This document shows, piece after piece, positions 7,637 through 17,727 of a DNA stretch of 64,000 nt. The DNA comes from an uncultured Olsenella sp. (GTDB lineage Bacteria; Actinomycetota; Coriobacteriia; Coriobacteriales; Atopobiaceae): the NCBI GenBank assembly GCA_900314495.1, contig OMVJ01000012.1, positions 1-64,000 on the forward strand, read 5' to 3'. Position 1 is the stretch's first letter; each line of letters starts with the position of its first letter. The notes beneath the pieces were generated by a model. The model made no database searches. It was given only the letters and a program-made list of their open reading frames with translations, and was not told where the DNA came from. The translations under genes were made by a program, and so were the position numbers.

Positions 7637-9898
7637 ATGGAATTCTTCGCAACTTGCCCAAAGGGCTTCGAGCGGCTGCTTGCCGCGGAACTGTCCTCCC
7701 TTGGCCTGACGCAGGTGCGCGCGCTGGGCGGCCAGGTGTCCTTTTCGGGGCCACTTTCAGACGCATACCGCGCATGCCTGTGGTCGCGCCTGGCCTCCCG
7801 CGTGATGCTTGTGCTGGGCCGCATAGACGCGTGCGACGCCGACGCTCTGTACGACGGCATGTACGGCATAGACTGGGCCGACCACGTACCGGACAGGGCA
7901 ACCATTGCCATTGACGCGCACGGCACGAACGCCCAGCTCAGGAACACGCAGTTCACGGCAGTCCACTCCAAGGACGCCATCGTGGACCAGCTGCACGCGC
8001 GCCGCGGCGTGCGTCCCACGGTAGACACCGCGCACCCGGACGTAACCGTTGCGGTGCGCGTCGGGCGGGACCGGGCAACCGTTGCGCTGGACCTTTCCGG
8101 CGCGCCGCTCTTCCGCCGCGGGTACGACGCCTTCCGCTCGCGCCGCGCCCCCATCGCCCCCCTGCGGGCCGACTACGCGGCCGCCCTTCTGGCGGCGGGC
8201 GGCTGGTACAGGAACTGCCGCCACGACGAACCCAGCCTGCTCGCGCTCTTCTCCGGCGCCGGGACCGTGCTGGTGGAGGCTGCCACCGAGGCGCTGGACA
8301 TGGCCCCGGGCCTCTTGCGCGCCCACTGGGGCTTCGACGGCTGGGCGGGGCACGACGCGCAAGCCTGGCAGGACCTGCTTGCGCAGGCGGACGATCGCGC
8401 GGAGGCCGCCAAGGGACGCCACATAAGCCTGCTTGCCTACGACCAGCGCCGCGGTGCCCGCGACTCCGCACTGCAGCTCCTGCGTTCCGCCGGCGCGCAC
8501 GTGACCCCAACCTGGCTTGCCGAGAAGGACCTGCCCACGCTTCCCAAGCTGGCGTCGAGGCCGCTTGCGGCGCTCGACCTCTCCTGGGTGGACCCCGAAG
8601 ACGCCGCGGAGCAGTCCGGAGCGCTCTCGCGCGTGGGCCTTGTGGCGCCCGCCCTCACCGGCTGCTCCGCCGTGGTGGCCCTCTCGCACGGAGACATCCT
8701 GGATGCCAAGGTTGGTGGGGAGCCCACCTTTGCCACCGACCTGTACCTGGGCCAGGACGCGGGGACCCTGCGCGAGTACGACCCAGAGGCCCTTGAGCCC
8801 CAAACGTCCGCCGTGACCCTGCCGGACGGACGGTCCGTCTCCGTCTTCGTACCGGCAAGCGACCAGTTTGCCGCCCGCCTGCGCAAAGACGCCCGCCTGC
8901 GCGGCAAGTGGGCGCGGCGCGAGGGCGTGGACTGCTATCGCGTGTACGACTCCGACCTGCCCGACTACGCCGTGACGCTGGACCTGTACCACGGGCTGGA
9001 GGGAGACGGCCCCTGGCTGCAGGTGAGCGAGTACGCCGCCCCCAAGGACATAGACCCCAGGCTGGCCCGCATGCGCCTCATGGACGTGCTTGCCATTGCC
9101 CCCGCCGTACTGGGCGTGCGCCCGCAGGACGTCTTCCTGCGTGTAAGGAGCCATTCGCGCGGCGGGTCGCAGTACGCGGGCCAGGCCTCCGGAACTGCGG
9201 ACCGCCGCCCGGGCAGGTACGACCGCCGCGACCCGGCCGCCCTTCCCGAGGGCGCGCACCTGGTTGAGGAGGGCGGCCTCGTCTTTGAGGTCAACTTCTC
9301 CCAGCGGCTGGACTGCGGCATCTTCCTGGACCACCGAGAGACCCGCGCCCTCGTTCGCGAGATGGCCAAGCAGACGTACGGCTCCAAGCGCTTCCTCAAC
9401 CTCTTTGCCTACACGGGCACCGCTACCTGCTACGCCGCCGACGGTGGCGCCAAGCACACAACCACCGTGGACATGAGCCGGCCCTCCCTGGAGTGGGCGG
9501 AGCGCAACATGGTGCGCAACGGCTTCGACGGACCAGAGCACGAGTACGTGCAGGACGACGTCCTGCAGTGGGTGACGGAGCAGCGCCACACGCCCAACCG
9601 CTGGGACCTGGTCTTCTGCGACGTGCCCACGTTCAGCAACTCCAGCCGCATGCGCAAGAGCAGCTGGGACGTGCAGCGGGACCACGCGGAGCTCCTCATT
9701 GGCATCTCTCGCATACTCACCGCCAACGGGACGTGCCTGTTCAGCTGCAACCTGCGCTCGTTCAAGCCCGACGTGGAGTACCTCAACCGCTACGGGGTGC
9801 AGATAGAGGACGTGACCAGCCAGACCATTCCCGAGGACTTCTCGCGCAACCCCAAGGTCCACCACTGCTACCTGGTGAAGCGCACCCCGCGCCAGTAG
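7637..9898 (+). CDS. rlmKL: 23S rRNA guanine methyltransferase RlmKL-type, N-terminal catalytic half degenerate
   Basis: The protein has 753 residues in the RlmKL arrangement: a THUMP RNA-binding domain (about 45-155), an N-terminal methyltransferase (RlmL, m2G2445 in E. coli; about 165-400) and a C-terminal methyltransferase (RlmK, m7G2069; about 470-750). The C-terminal half looks active, with DCGIFLDHRETR, the SAM loop NLFAYTGTAT (near 588) and DVPTFSNSSR (near 661). In the N-terminal half the SAM loop reads ALFSGAGT instead of DPMCGSGT, and the catalytic NPPYG motif is absent (LDLSWVD occupies that place). ATG 7637 follows GAAAGG; longer starts lack a site. Confidence 0.85.
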   Translation: MEFFATCPKGFERLLAAELSSLGLTQVRALGGQVSFSGPLSDAYRACLWSRLASRVMLVLGRIDACDADALYDGMYGIDWADHVPDRATIAIDAHGTNAQLRNTQFTAVHSKDAIVDQLHARRGVRPTVDTAHPDVTVAVRVGRDRATVALDLSGAPLFRRGYDAFRSRRAPIAPLRADYAAALLAAGGWYRNCRHDEPSLLALFSGAGTVLVEAATEALDMAPGLLRAHWGFDGWAGHDAQAWQDLLAQADDRAEAAKGRHISLLAYDQRRGARDSALQLLRSAGAHVTPTWLAEKDLPTLPKLASRPLAALDLSWVDPEDAAEQSGALSRVGLVAPALTGCSAVVALSHGDILDAKVGGEPTFATDLYLGQDAGTLREYDPEALEPQTSAVTLPDGRSVSVFVPASDQFAARLRKDARLRGKWARREGVDCYRVYDSDLPDYAVTLDLYHGLEGDGPWLQVSEYAAPKDIDPRLARMRLMDVLAIAPAVLGVRPQDVFLRVRSHSRGGSQYAGQASGTADRRPGRYDRRDPAALPEGAHLVEEGGLVFEVNFSQRLDCGIFLDHRETRALVREMAKQTYGSKRFLNLFAYTGTATCYAADGGAKHTTTVDMSRPSLEWAERNMVRNGFDGPEHEYVQDDVLQWVTEQRHTPNRWDLVFCDVPTFSNSSRMRKSSWDVQRDHAELLIGISRILTANGTCLFSCNLRSFKPDVEYLNRYGVQIEDVTSQTIPEDFSRNPKVHHCYLVKRTPRQ

Positions 9899-9925
9899 GC
9901 TCGCATCCAACGCGTTACGAAAAAA

Positions 9926-9958
9926 AGGCGGGACCCAGGGCACGCCCGGGTCCCGCCT
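9926..9958. terminator. Terminator shared by rlmKL and the GH1 gene
   Basis: An 11-bp perfect stem (AGGCGGGACCC) with an 11-base loop. Six A residues at 9921-9926 give a U-tract on the minus strand, so it is a good terminator for the GH1 gene and a weaker one for rlmKL. Confidence 0.8.
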
Positions 9959-9982
9959 CGTTCGCTCTTTTGGGAGCGCGCG

Positions 9983-11404
9983 CTACGCCAGGTCGCTCAG
10001 GTCTTGGCCGTTGGTCGCGATGACCTTCTTGTACCAGAAGAAGGAGTCCTTGCGGTAGCGGTCCAGGGTGCCCACCTGCTCGTCCGTGGTGTCAACGTAG
10101 ATGAAGCCGTAGCGTTTGCGAATGCCCTCATGGGTGGAGACCAGGTCCAGCGCGCTCCAGGGCAGGTAGCCCATCATTTGCACGCCGTCAGAGATGGCAA
10201 GGCGCAGTTGCTGAATGTGGTCGCGCAGGTAGTTGATGCGGTACTGGTCGTGGACCTTGCCGTCCTCGAGGGTATCGTAGGCGCCCAGGCCGTTCTCGGT
10301 GGTGATCATGGGCAGGTGGTAGCGGCTATACATCTCGCGCATGGTGTTGCGGTAGCCCATGGGGTCGATCTCCCAGCCGAACTCCGTCTTGGGCAGGTTG
10401 GGGTTGGCTGCATTCATGAAGTAGCCAGCCTCCGCACCACCCTTCTGCTGGTCCGCCTCGCCTTCGACCGCGAAGTCGGCGGGGCACTTCTGCACGGTAG
10501 CGGTGCTGTAGTAGTTGAAGCCAATGAAGTCCGGGTGTGCGGCCTTCATGATGTCCATGTCACCGGGCACGATGTCCGGCGTCGCGTCATGCTCCTCAAG
10601 GAAACGCCAGACGAGGTTGTTGTAGATGCCGTACACGGCCATGTCCAGGTAGACCCAGTTGCGGATGGCATTGAACTCCTGTGAGGCCTGGATGTCCTCT
10701 GGCTTGCAGCTGGCGGGGTACACCAGCGAGATGTTGGGCGCGGGGCCGATCTTGGCGTCGGGCAGCATCTGGTGGCACAGTTGCATGGCCTTGGCCTGGG
10801 CAAGCAGCATGTGGTGGTTCTGCTGGTAGGTCTCCTTCAGCACGTTGGTGCAGCCCTCGGGGATGTGCATGGTACCGATCACAGGGCCCACGAGCGTCAG
10901 CATGTTCTGCTCGTTGATGGTGAGCCAGTACTTCACGCGGTCGCCGAAGCTCTGGAAGAGGACCTTGGCGTAGTTCACGAACCAATCCACGGACTCCCGG
11001 TTGCCCCAGCTGCCGCGCTTGTCCAGGGCATCCGGCATGTCGAAGTGGAACATGGTGACCAGGGGCGTGATGCCGTGCTCCAGGCAGCAGTTTATGACGT
11101 CGTTGTAGTGGTCGATGCCCGCCTGGTTCACCTCTCCCGTGCCGTTGGGCAGGATGCGCGTCCAGGCAATGGAGAAGCGGTACATCTTGAAGCCCATCTC
11201 CGACATGAGGGCAATGTCTTCCTTGTAGCGGTGATAGTGGTCTGCGCAGATGTCCAGCGAGGCGGTCCCGGCGGGAAGCTCCTTCACGTCCTGGCAGGAC
11301 GGGCCCTTTCCGTCGGTGAGGTTTGCGCCCTCCACCTGGTAGGCCGAGGTCGAGGCACCCCAGAAGAAGTCATCAGGAAACGGTTTCAGGTTCTTGTCGA
11401 GCAT
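9983..11404 (-). CDS. Family 1 6-phospho-beta-glucosidase
   Basis: A 473-residue (beta/alpha)8 GH1 enzyme. The N-terminal FFWGASTSAYQVEGA is the family signature. The acid/base Glu is in TINEQN (near 165) and the nucleophile is in TTENGLG (near 370). Near the C-terminus, S-T-H-E-G-I-R-K-RYGF matches the Ser/Lys/Tyr phosphate-binding pattern of 6-phospho-beta-glucosidases, so it should hydrolyse cellobiose- or salicin-type sugars after PTS import. ATG 11404 has AAAGGGGAG four bases upstream. No PTS gene is adjacent; it lies 49 bases after the S10 peptidase gene and is probably co-transcribed with it. Confidence 0.9.
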   Translation of the reverse strand: MLDKNLKPFPDDFFWGASTSAYQVEGANLTDGKGPSCQDVKELPAGTASLDICADHYHRYKEDIALMSEMGFKMYRFSIAWTRILPNGTGEVNQAGIDHYNDVINCCLEHGITPLVTMFHFDMPDALDKRGSWGNRESVDWFVNYAKVLFQSFGDRVKYWLTINEQNMLTLVGPVIGTMHIPEGCTNVLKETYQQNHHMLLAQAKAMQLCHQMLPDAKIGPAPNISLVYPASCKPEDIQASQEFNAIRNWVYLDMAVYGIYNNLVWRFLEEHDATPDIVPGDMDIMKAAHPDFIGFNYYSTATVQKCPADFAVEGEADQQKGGAEAGYFMNAANPNLPKTEFGWEIDPMGYRNTMREMYSRYHLPMITTENGLGAYDTLEDGKVHDQYRINYLRDHIQQLRLAISDGVQMMGYLPWSALDLVSTHEGIRKRYGFIYVDTTDEQVGTLDRYRKDSFFWYKKVIATNGQDLSDLA

Positions 11405-11453
11405 GCTCTCCCCTTTCGCTGGGCACACGCGGCACGGTGCCGCTGATTACTCC

Positions 11454-12962
11454 TTATTTGTAAAAGGCCTCAAGGTCAGCGCTCATCTGAGTCAGCGAAG
11501 GGATGTCCGTGTACGCCATGTGACCACAACCGTAGCGGTGGAAGACCACCCGCTCCCTCAGCCCTGGCGAGAGGAACTGGCGGGACAGCTCGAAGACCAC
11601 GTTCCAGTACGTTGTTGCCGCGTCGTAGCGACCACCCAGCACGCAGAGCTTCATGGTGGGGTCGCGACGCAGGGCCGTAGCCACGTCCACCGTCATGTTG
11701 GGGGCCGAGACCTCCTCGGAGCCCGGCTCCCTGTGCTTCCAGTCCCACCTCACGCCCACGCGGTAGTAGTTGTTGTCCAGGTAGCGGGCAGGGGCCTGGT
11801 AGCCCAGCTCGTCGCGCAGGAAGGTCCTGAACGCCTTGTCCCACGCCGCGCTGGTGGCGTCGCTGGCCGCGTCCTCGGCCGCAAACCAGTCGGACGAGAG
11901 CTGCACCGGGCTCGGGGCATCGCTCACGTAGCGCATGTCCAGCCTGCCGCAGACCTTGCCCTCGTCGACCAGCAGCTCCGCGCGCACGTCCTCCAGCGTC
12001 ACGCGAAGGTGGCGACGCAGGATGAAGCGCTCGTCCAGGCCAATGAAGCCAGCCAGCTCGCGCGCCACCTGGCGCCCGCGGTCTGCGCCCAGGCGGTCGC
12101 CCTTCAGAAGGGCCGGGGCGTACACGTCCTCCGTCCAGGCCATGGCGCGGTCAAACCACTCGTCCACGTCCACGCCCTGGCCCGCCTTGCCAAAGTACTG
12201 CGCCGTGGCGGCGAAGGTGGGCATCATGCCCAGGTAGTACAGGTCCTCGCCCGGCAGCGTCTGCACCCAATTCCAAATGGCGGAGAGCATGACCACGCCC
12301 GTGAGCTTGACGCCCCGCTCGCCCAGAAGGCGCATGAGCGCCGCGTTGCGAACGGTTCCGTAGGACTCGCCAAAGATGTAAAGGGGGCTCTGCCAGCGGT
12401 TGTTGCGCTCCAGCCACTCCGAGATGGCCCGCGAGAACGCGTCCGCATCCCCGTCGACACCGAAGATCGCGGTTGGGTCGGCATCCGCCGCAAGGGACGA
12501 CCAGCCCGTGCCGGGGGCGTCCAGGAACACGAGGTCACTCTCGCGCAGCAGGGTGTAGGGGTTGTCCTCCACGGGTGCGTTGGAGGAAACGTGGTTCTCG
12601 GCCACCGTCTGCACGCGACGCGGACCCATGCCGCCGAAGTTTATGGGCACGGAGGCGCAGCCAGGGCCGCCATTGTAGCAGAAGGTCACGGGACGGGCGG
12701 AGTCAACCCGGCCTTCCGCATCCACCCGCACATACGAGACGGAGAACATCTTCGCCATCAGCTTGCCCGTGTCGTCCACCACGTCCACGTGCCCCGCCGT
12801 CGCAACGTAGTCCATGGCCTCACCGTCGTTGCCATGCCATGTGAGCCGTGCGCTCGCGGGCTCAGGCACCCTGGTCGCCCGATGGGGCTCCACAAGAGCA
12901 AACGTACCAGCCAGCGGCCCCGCAACGGCGGGTGTCTGGTCCCTCTTCTCTTCCTCTGCCAT
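11454..12962 (-). CDS. Serine carboxypeptidase-like S10 family peptidase
   Basis: The protein has 502 residues and no signal peptide, so it is cytoplasmic. It has the S10 signatures CYNGGPGCAS (substrate C-terminus binding), FGESYGT with the nucleophile Ser (near 200), GGRYDAATT (family Asp) and YGCGHMAY (catalytic His near 480), all in an alpha/beta-hydrolase fold. Bacterial members probably trim C-terminal residues from imported peptides. GTGAGGAGGAGAC precedes the ATG. It probably leads a two-gene operon with the GH1 gene. The 191-base spacer to kup shows no clear promoter. Confidence 0.88.
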   Translation of the reverse strand: MAEEEKRDQTPAVAGPLAGTFALVEPHRATRVPEPASARLTWHGNDGEAMDYVATAGHVDVVDDTGKLMAKMFSVSYVRVDAEGRVDSARPVTFCYNGGPGCASVPINFGGMGPRRVQTVAENHVSSNAPVEDNPYTLLRESDLVFLDAPGTGWSSLAADADPTAIFGVDGDADAFSRAISEWLERNNRWQSPLYIFGESYGTVRNAALMRLLGERGVKLTGVVMLSAIWNWVQTLPGEDLYYLGMMPTFAATAQYFGKAGQGVDVDEWFDRAMAWTEDVYAPALLKGDRLGADRGRQVARELAGFIGLDERFILRRHLRVTLEDVRAELLVDEGKVCGRLDMRYVSDAPSPVQLSSDWFAAEDAASDATSAAWDKAFRTFLRDELGYQAPARYLDNNYYRVGVRWDWKHREPGSEEVSAPNMTVDVATALRRDPTMKLCVLGGRYDAATTYWNVVFELSRQFLSPGLRERVVFHRYGCGHMAYTDIPSLTQMSADLEAFYK

Positions 12963-13153
12963 GTCTCCTCCTCACGCCACGCAAACTGGCGTCATCCGGC
13001 CGTAAACCCCTACATGTTACCGTCCGACCGTGCAACAACCGGCCACCCTGCTGAACTAGGACGGAGTAATGGTAGAGTAAGTGGGTTACTACATCCGTTT
13101 CACAACCTGGGGACCGGTTGCCGCTCCCCTCAACGAAGGAGTTTGGTGCGCTG

Positions 13154-15399
13154 ATGTTTGGCAAGGCAGCAACCGCCACTTCGCGTAGCGAGAAGAAGAC
13201 GCATTCCGGGGACATCCCGCTTTCCGCCGGCATGCTGCTGGTAACCCTGGGCGTCGTGTACGGTGACATCGGCACCAGCCCCATGTACACCATCAAGTCC
13301 ATCGTCGCCAACAACGGCGGCGTGGCCTCCGTCAGCCAAGACATGATCGTCGGTGCGCTCTCTCTCTCGTCATCTGGACCATGACGCTGGTGACAACGGT
13401 CAAGTACGTCGTCATTGCCATGAAGGCGGACAACCACAACGAGGGTGGCATCTTCGCCCTGTACAGCCTGGTCAGCAAATGCGCCAAGTGGCTCATCATC
13501 CCCGCCATGGTGGGTGGCGCGGCGCTTCTGGCGGACGGCATCCTCACCCCCGCCGTCACGGTGACCACGGCAATCGAGGGCCTGCGCACCGTGGACTTTG
13601 GCTACGCCCTCATCGGGGACGACCAGACCAAGGTCGTGGTCATAACCATCGTCATCATCTGCGCGCTCTTTGCCGTGCAGAAGGCGGGCACCTCCTCCAT
13701 TGGCAAGCTCTTCGGCCCGGTCATGACGCTTTGGTTCTCGTTCCTGGCCATCGCCGGCGTCACCAAGCTCGTGAACTCCCCTCAGGTGCTTCTGGCCTTC
13801 AACCCCGTGTACGGCCTCCGCTTCCTGTTCAGCCCCATCAACCACAGCGGCATCATGGTGCTGGGCTTCGTCTTCCTTTCCACCACCGGCGCGGAGGCCC
13901 TGTATTCGGACATGGGTCACGTGGGCAAGGCGAACATCTACGCCTCCTGGCCCTTCGTGAAGGCCAGCCTCATCCTCAACTACCTGGGCCAGGGTGCCTG
14001 GCTGCTCACCGTTGACCCAGCGGACCCCTCGCTCACCGGCGTGGTCAACCCCTTCTTCCAGATGCTCGCGCCCCAGGTGCGCCCCTTCGCCATCGTCCTT
14101 TCCACCGTGGCGGCCATCATTGCCAGCCAGGCGCTCATCACCGGGTCCTACACCCTGGTGTCCGAGGCCGTCAGCCTGGACCTCATGCCCCACGTCAAGG
14201 TCAACTACCCGTCCGAGACCAAGGGCCAGATCTACATCCCGCTCGTGAACTCCATCATGTGGGTGGGCACCATCTTCATCGTGCTCCTCTTCCGGACGTC
14301 GGAGCGCATGGAGGCCGCCTACGGCCTGGCCATCACCGTGACCATGCTCATGACCACGACGCTGCTCACCAGCTACCTTGCCGGCGTGCGCAAGAAGCCC
14401 GCCGTCGCCGCGGTCTTCGCCGTGGTCTTCGGCGCCATCGAGATCATGTTCTTCGCCTCCTGCCTCACCATGTTCATGCAGGGCGGCTACGTGATGATCA
14501 TCCTCTCCGCCATCCTCTTCGTAGTCATGTACGTGTGGCGGCGCGGCACTGCCATTGAGCACACCCAGTCCGTCTACCTGCCCGTGGAGGAGTACAAGGC
14601 CCAGCTCGGGGAGCTGCGCCAGGACGACGACTACCCCCTCTTCGCCGACAACCTGGTCTTCCTGACCAACGACTCCTCGCTGGACAAGCTTGACCGAGAC
14701 ATCCTGTACTCCATCCTGGACAAGCGCCCCAAGCGCGCCACCGCCTACTGGTTCCTGAACGTGCAGGTCACCGACGAGCCCTACACCCTGGCCTACACGG
14801 TCAACAACTTCGGGACGGACTACGCCTTCAAGGTCCAGCTCCGCCTGGGCTACAAGGTCAACCAGCGCGTCAACGCCTACCTGCGGCAAGTCGTGTCGGA
14901 CATGGTGACAAGCGGCACGCTGCCGCCTCAGGAGCACAAGTACTCCATCTACCGCAACGCCGGCACCGTGGGCGACTTCCGCTTCTGCATGCTGCGCAAG
15001 GTCCTGGGGCCGGACACGGACATCTCGGGCTTCAACCGTCGCGTCATGCAGATGAAGTACGGCATCAGGGCCATGTGCGGCTCGCCCGCCCAGTGGTACG
15101 GCCTGGAGAACAGCAACATCGCCTTTGAGTACGTCCCCCTGTTTACCAAGGTCAAGCCCGTACCCAAGCTCACGTACGTGGCACCGGTCAGCTCCACCGG
15201 CTCCTTCCCCGTTGTCACGCCAACCGAGGATGCCTCCGACGACGAGGACATCTTCTCCGTCACGGTCAACATGACCAACGCCACCCAAGAGACCCGCATT
15301 GCCATGAACGAGGTCATTGGCGGTGACACCGCCGCCTTCAGGCCGCTGAAGGTGGAAGAGGCAGAGGACAACGAGGCGACGGAGGACAACGAGGAGTAG
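13154..15399 (+). pseudogene. kup: Kup/Trk-type low-affinity K+ transporter, frameshifted at a CT repeat
   Basis: Encodes a KUP/HAK/KT potassium uptake permease in two frames. The first 72 or so residues include VTLGVVYGDIGTSPMYT, the conserved first helix, and end in an early stop. The rest continues from 13381 in another frame (TLVTTVKYVVIAMKADN, with the conserved NHNEGG) through about 12 helices and a C-terminal cytosolic domain to 15399. The break is at (CT)5C, positions 13358-13368; removing one CT restores GALSLVIWTMTL, the family sequence. ATG 13154 lies 13 bases after GAAGGAG. It could be a real lesion, a slippage switch or a sequencing error; the downstream frame is otherwise intact, which favours a very recent change or error. 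Confidence 0.88.
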
Positions 15400-15424
15400 G
15401 CCAACGCGCCAAACCTCACCCAAC

Positions 15425-15468
15425 AAGGCCGCGGAGGAGCGAACCCAGTCGCACCTCCGCGGCCTTTT
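15425..15468 (+). terminator. Rho-independent terminator after kup
   Basis: A 13-bp stem (AAGGCCGCGGAGG and its complement, 15425-15437 and 15454-15466) with a run of four T at its end. The convergent HAD gene ends 23 bases later, so it is probably bidirectional. Confidence 0.85.
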
Positions 15469-15490
15469 GATTGTTGGGGGCTTATCGGGA

Positions 15491-16318
15491 TTATCGGGAA
15501 AGCAGGCCCTCCAGGTACGCACCCACGCCGCCCTCGTCGTTGCAGAGGGTGGTGTGGTCTGCCGCCGCCTTGGCCTCCGGCGACGCGTTCGCCATGGCAA
15601 CGCCATCGCCCGCAGCCCTTAGCATGGAGACGTCGTTCAGCATGTCACCGAAAGCTACCGATTCCTCAATGGGAATCCCCAGGTAGCCGCACAGCCACGT
15701 GAGGGCGTTGCCCTTGGAGGCGTGCGCGTCGCTGATCTCCAGGTTGTGCGGGCCGGAGCTGGTCCACAGGAGCTTGGGGTCCTCCTCCACGCAGCGAACA
15801 ACGAAGTCGCGGTCCTCGGGGGTGCGCCACAGCATGGTCACTCGCTCGAGCCGTCCCACCTGCTGCAGCGTCTGCGGAACCAAAGTGTCCACCACCGTGC
15901 GCGTGTCCCGCATGAGCTTGACCGAGGGTGCGTCCAGGCCAAAGGTGTCCAGCAAGGCGAAGCGGGGGCGCTCCGCGAACACCTTGCCGTCGGCAAGGAG
16001 GTCAAAGGTGACCGGAAGCTCGCGCACGCGCTCGTACAGGCGCACACAGCTTTCGCGGTCCAGCAGCTCCGTGTGCAGAGCCCTGCCCGTGGCCACCTCA
16101 CATACCACGGCCCCGTTGCCCGTGACGGCGTAGTGGGTTGCGGCGTGGTCCAGAAGCACGCTCGGCAATGCCGAAAGCACCCGCCCCGAGCAGGGCACGA
16201 ACTCTATGCCCCGCTCGGCAAGCAGGTCAAGGGCGCGACGGTTGCGCTCGGGCAGGGACTTATCGGTGGCAAGTATGGTCTGGTCAAGGTCGGAAAAGAC
16301 AATGCGCACGTCTGCCAA
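15491..16318 (-). CDS. Cof-type HAD phosphatase
   Basis: A 275-residue HAD-superfamily hydrolase with a type IIB cap. Motif I is FSDLDQT (Asp nucleophile near residue 9; most relatives have DLDGT), motif II is PCSGR, and motif IV is VAFGDMLNDVSML. These Mg2+-dependent enzymes dephosphorylate sugar phosphates, flavin or pyridoxal phosphates; the substrate cannot be read from sequence. The TTG start at 16318 lies three bases after the citrate synthase stop and uses the GAGAGAGG inside the end of that gene, so translation is probably coupled. It is the third gene of the ACT-gltA-HAD operon. Confidence 0.85.
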   Translation of the reverse strand: MADVRIVFSDLDQTILATDKSLPERNRRALDLLAERGIEFVPCSGRVLSALPSVLLDHAATHYAVTGNGAVVCEVATGRALHTELLDRESCVRLYERVRELPVTFDLLADGKVFAERPRFALLDTFGLDAPSVKLMRDTRTVVDTLVPQTLQQVGRLERVTMLWRTPEDRDFVVRCVEEDPKLLWTSSGPHNLEISDAHASKGNALTWLCGYLGIPIEESVAFGDMLNDVSMLRAAGDGVAMANASPEAKAAADHTTLCNDEGGVGAYLEGLLSR

Positions 16319-16321
16319 ACG

Positions 16322-17712
16322 TTAGCCTCTCTCGCCAATGGGTACGTAGTCCAGCTGCTGCATGTAGCTGCGGTACGCGGGACGGATGATGCGCCCGGCG
16401 CCGTAGAGCTCCTCCATGCGGTGGGCCGCCCAGCCGGACATGCGCGCGATCGCAAAGATCGGCGTGAACGCTTGGTGATGCCGCGAACCTCGCGCATGGC
16501 CTTGGGGCCCAGCCGCTCCACGCTGGCAATGAGGTTGAGCTTCTCCTCCACGCCCTTCTGGGCGGCCAGCCGGCGCGCGTACTCCTTGACGATTGTGGCG
16601 CGCGGGTCGGTCTTGGTGTAGACCGCATGCCCCAGGCCGTAGATCAGCCCCTTGCCGTCAAAGGCCTCCTTGCGCAGGATCTTGGACAGGTATGCGTAAA
16701 TCTCCTCGTCGTCCGCCCAGTCGCGCACGTGGTAGCCGATGTCCTGGATCATCTCGCCGGCCTTGTAGTTGGCGCCGCCGTGCTTGGGCCCCTTGAGGGA
16801 GCCGATGGCCGCGGCGTAGGCGGAGTAGGCGTCGGTGCCGGAGGACGAGAGGACGCGGCAGGTGAAGGACGAGTTGTTGCCGCCGCCGTGCTCCGCGTGG
16901 AGCATGAGCATGACGTCGAGCAGCATGGCCTCGTCGTGCGTGAAGCCCTCGTCGCCGCGCAGGACGTCCAGGACCGTCTCGGCCATGGAGTAGCCCTCGC
17001 GCACGGGCGGCACAAAGAGCGGCTCGCCGAACTTGTTCGCGCGATGTGCCGCGTAGGCGATGGCGGCAACGCGCGGAAGACGGGCCAGCTGGGAGACCGC
17101 AACGTCAATCTCGTGCTCTGGCGAGGTGTCATCGGGCGTCGGGTCGAACGAGTAGAGCAGCAGGGTGGACTGCTGCAGGATGTTCATGATGGAGGTGGAG
17201 GCCGTCGTGCGCGGGAAGACGTGCAGGTAGCCCGTGGGCAGCTGGCGCCTGGAGTCAATGCGCTGCCTGAAGTCCACCAGCTGCGCCTCGGTGGGCAGAC
17301 TGCCCGTAAGCAGCAGGTAGGAGACCTCCTCGTAGCCAAAGCGGTCCTCCGCCTGGGCATTGTGCACCAAGTCAGCGATGTCGTAGCCACGAATGGTAAG
17401 ACGGCCCTCGTCAGGCTCTATGCCGTTCTCGGTCTTGTTGTAGCCGTGCACGTTTGAGATGGTGGTGAGGCCAACCAGGACGCCCGAGCCGTCCGCGTTG
17501 CGCAGGCCGCGCTTGACGTCGTACTTCTTGTAGAGCTCGGCGGGAACGTTGTCCACCCTCTGGAAGCCCTCGTACAGCTCGTCCGAGACGGGAGGCCTGC
17601 CGACGGCCACGCTCGGCATGGGGTAGACATCACGCATGTTCTCCAATGCCGACGTCTGGTCCGACGAAAGCCTGGGACGCTGTCCGCGATACATGTCCTC
17701 GTTCTGCGCCAT
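16322..17712 (-). pseudogene. gltA: Citrate synthase, 1-base deletion near the 3' end
   Basis: Type II-like citrate synthase (oxaloacetate + acetyl-CoA to citrate). Conserved catalytic segments are HAEHGGGNNSSF, LKGPKHGGAN and GLGHAVYTKTDPRA. After GITK the frame breaks at 16470/16471: one base appears missing (AAGCGTTC for AAGGCGTTC). With it restored the protein continues with a normal citrate synthase C-terminus (FTPIFAIARMSGWAAH..) and ends in a TAA at 16322-16324. Unrepaired, translation runs out of frame through the HAD gene. ATG 17712 is preferred over a GTG at 17721 because GGGGAGG abuts the GTG. It supplies citrate for glutamate synthesis in an anaerobe. Sequencing error is quite possible. 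Confidence 0.9.
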
Positions 17713-17727
17713 GTTGGCCACCCTCCC

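Noticed and set aside
12862-15606. A 914-codon minus-strand frame
   Set aside because: Antisense to kup and part of the S10 gene; Gly/His/Asp-rich shadow without a domain.
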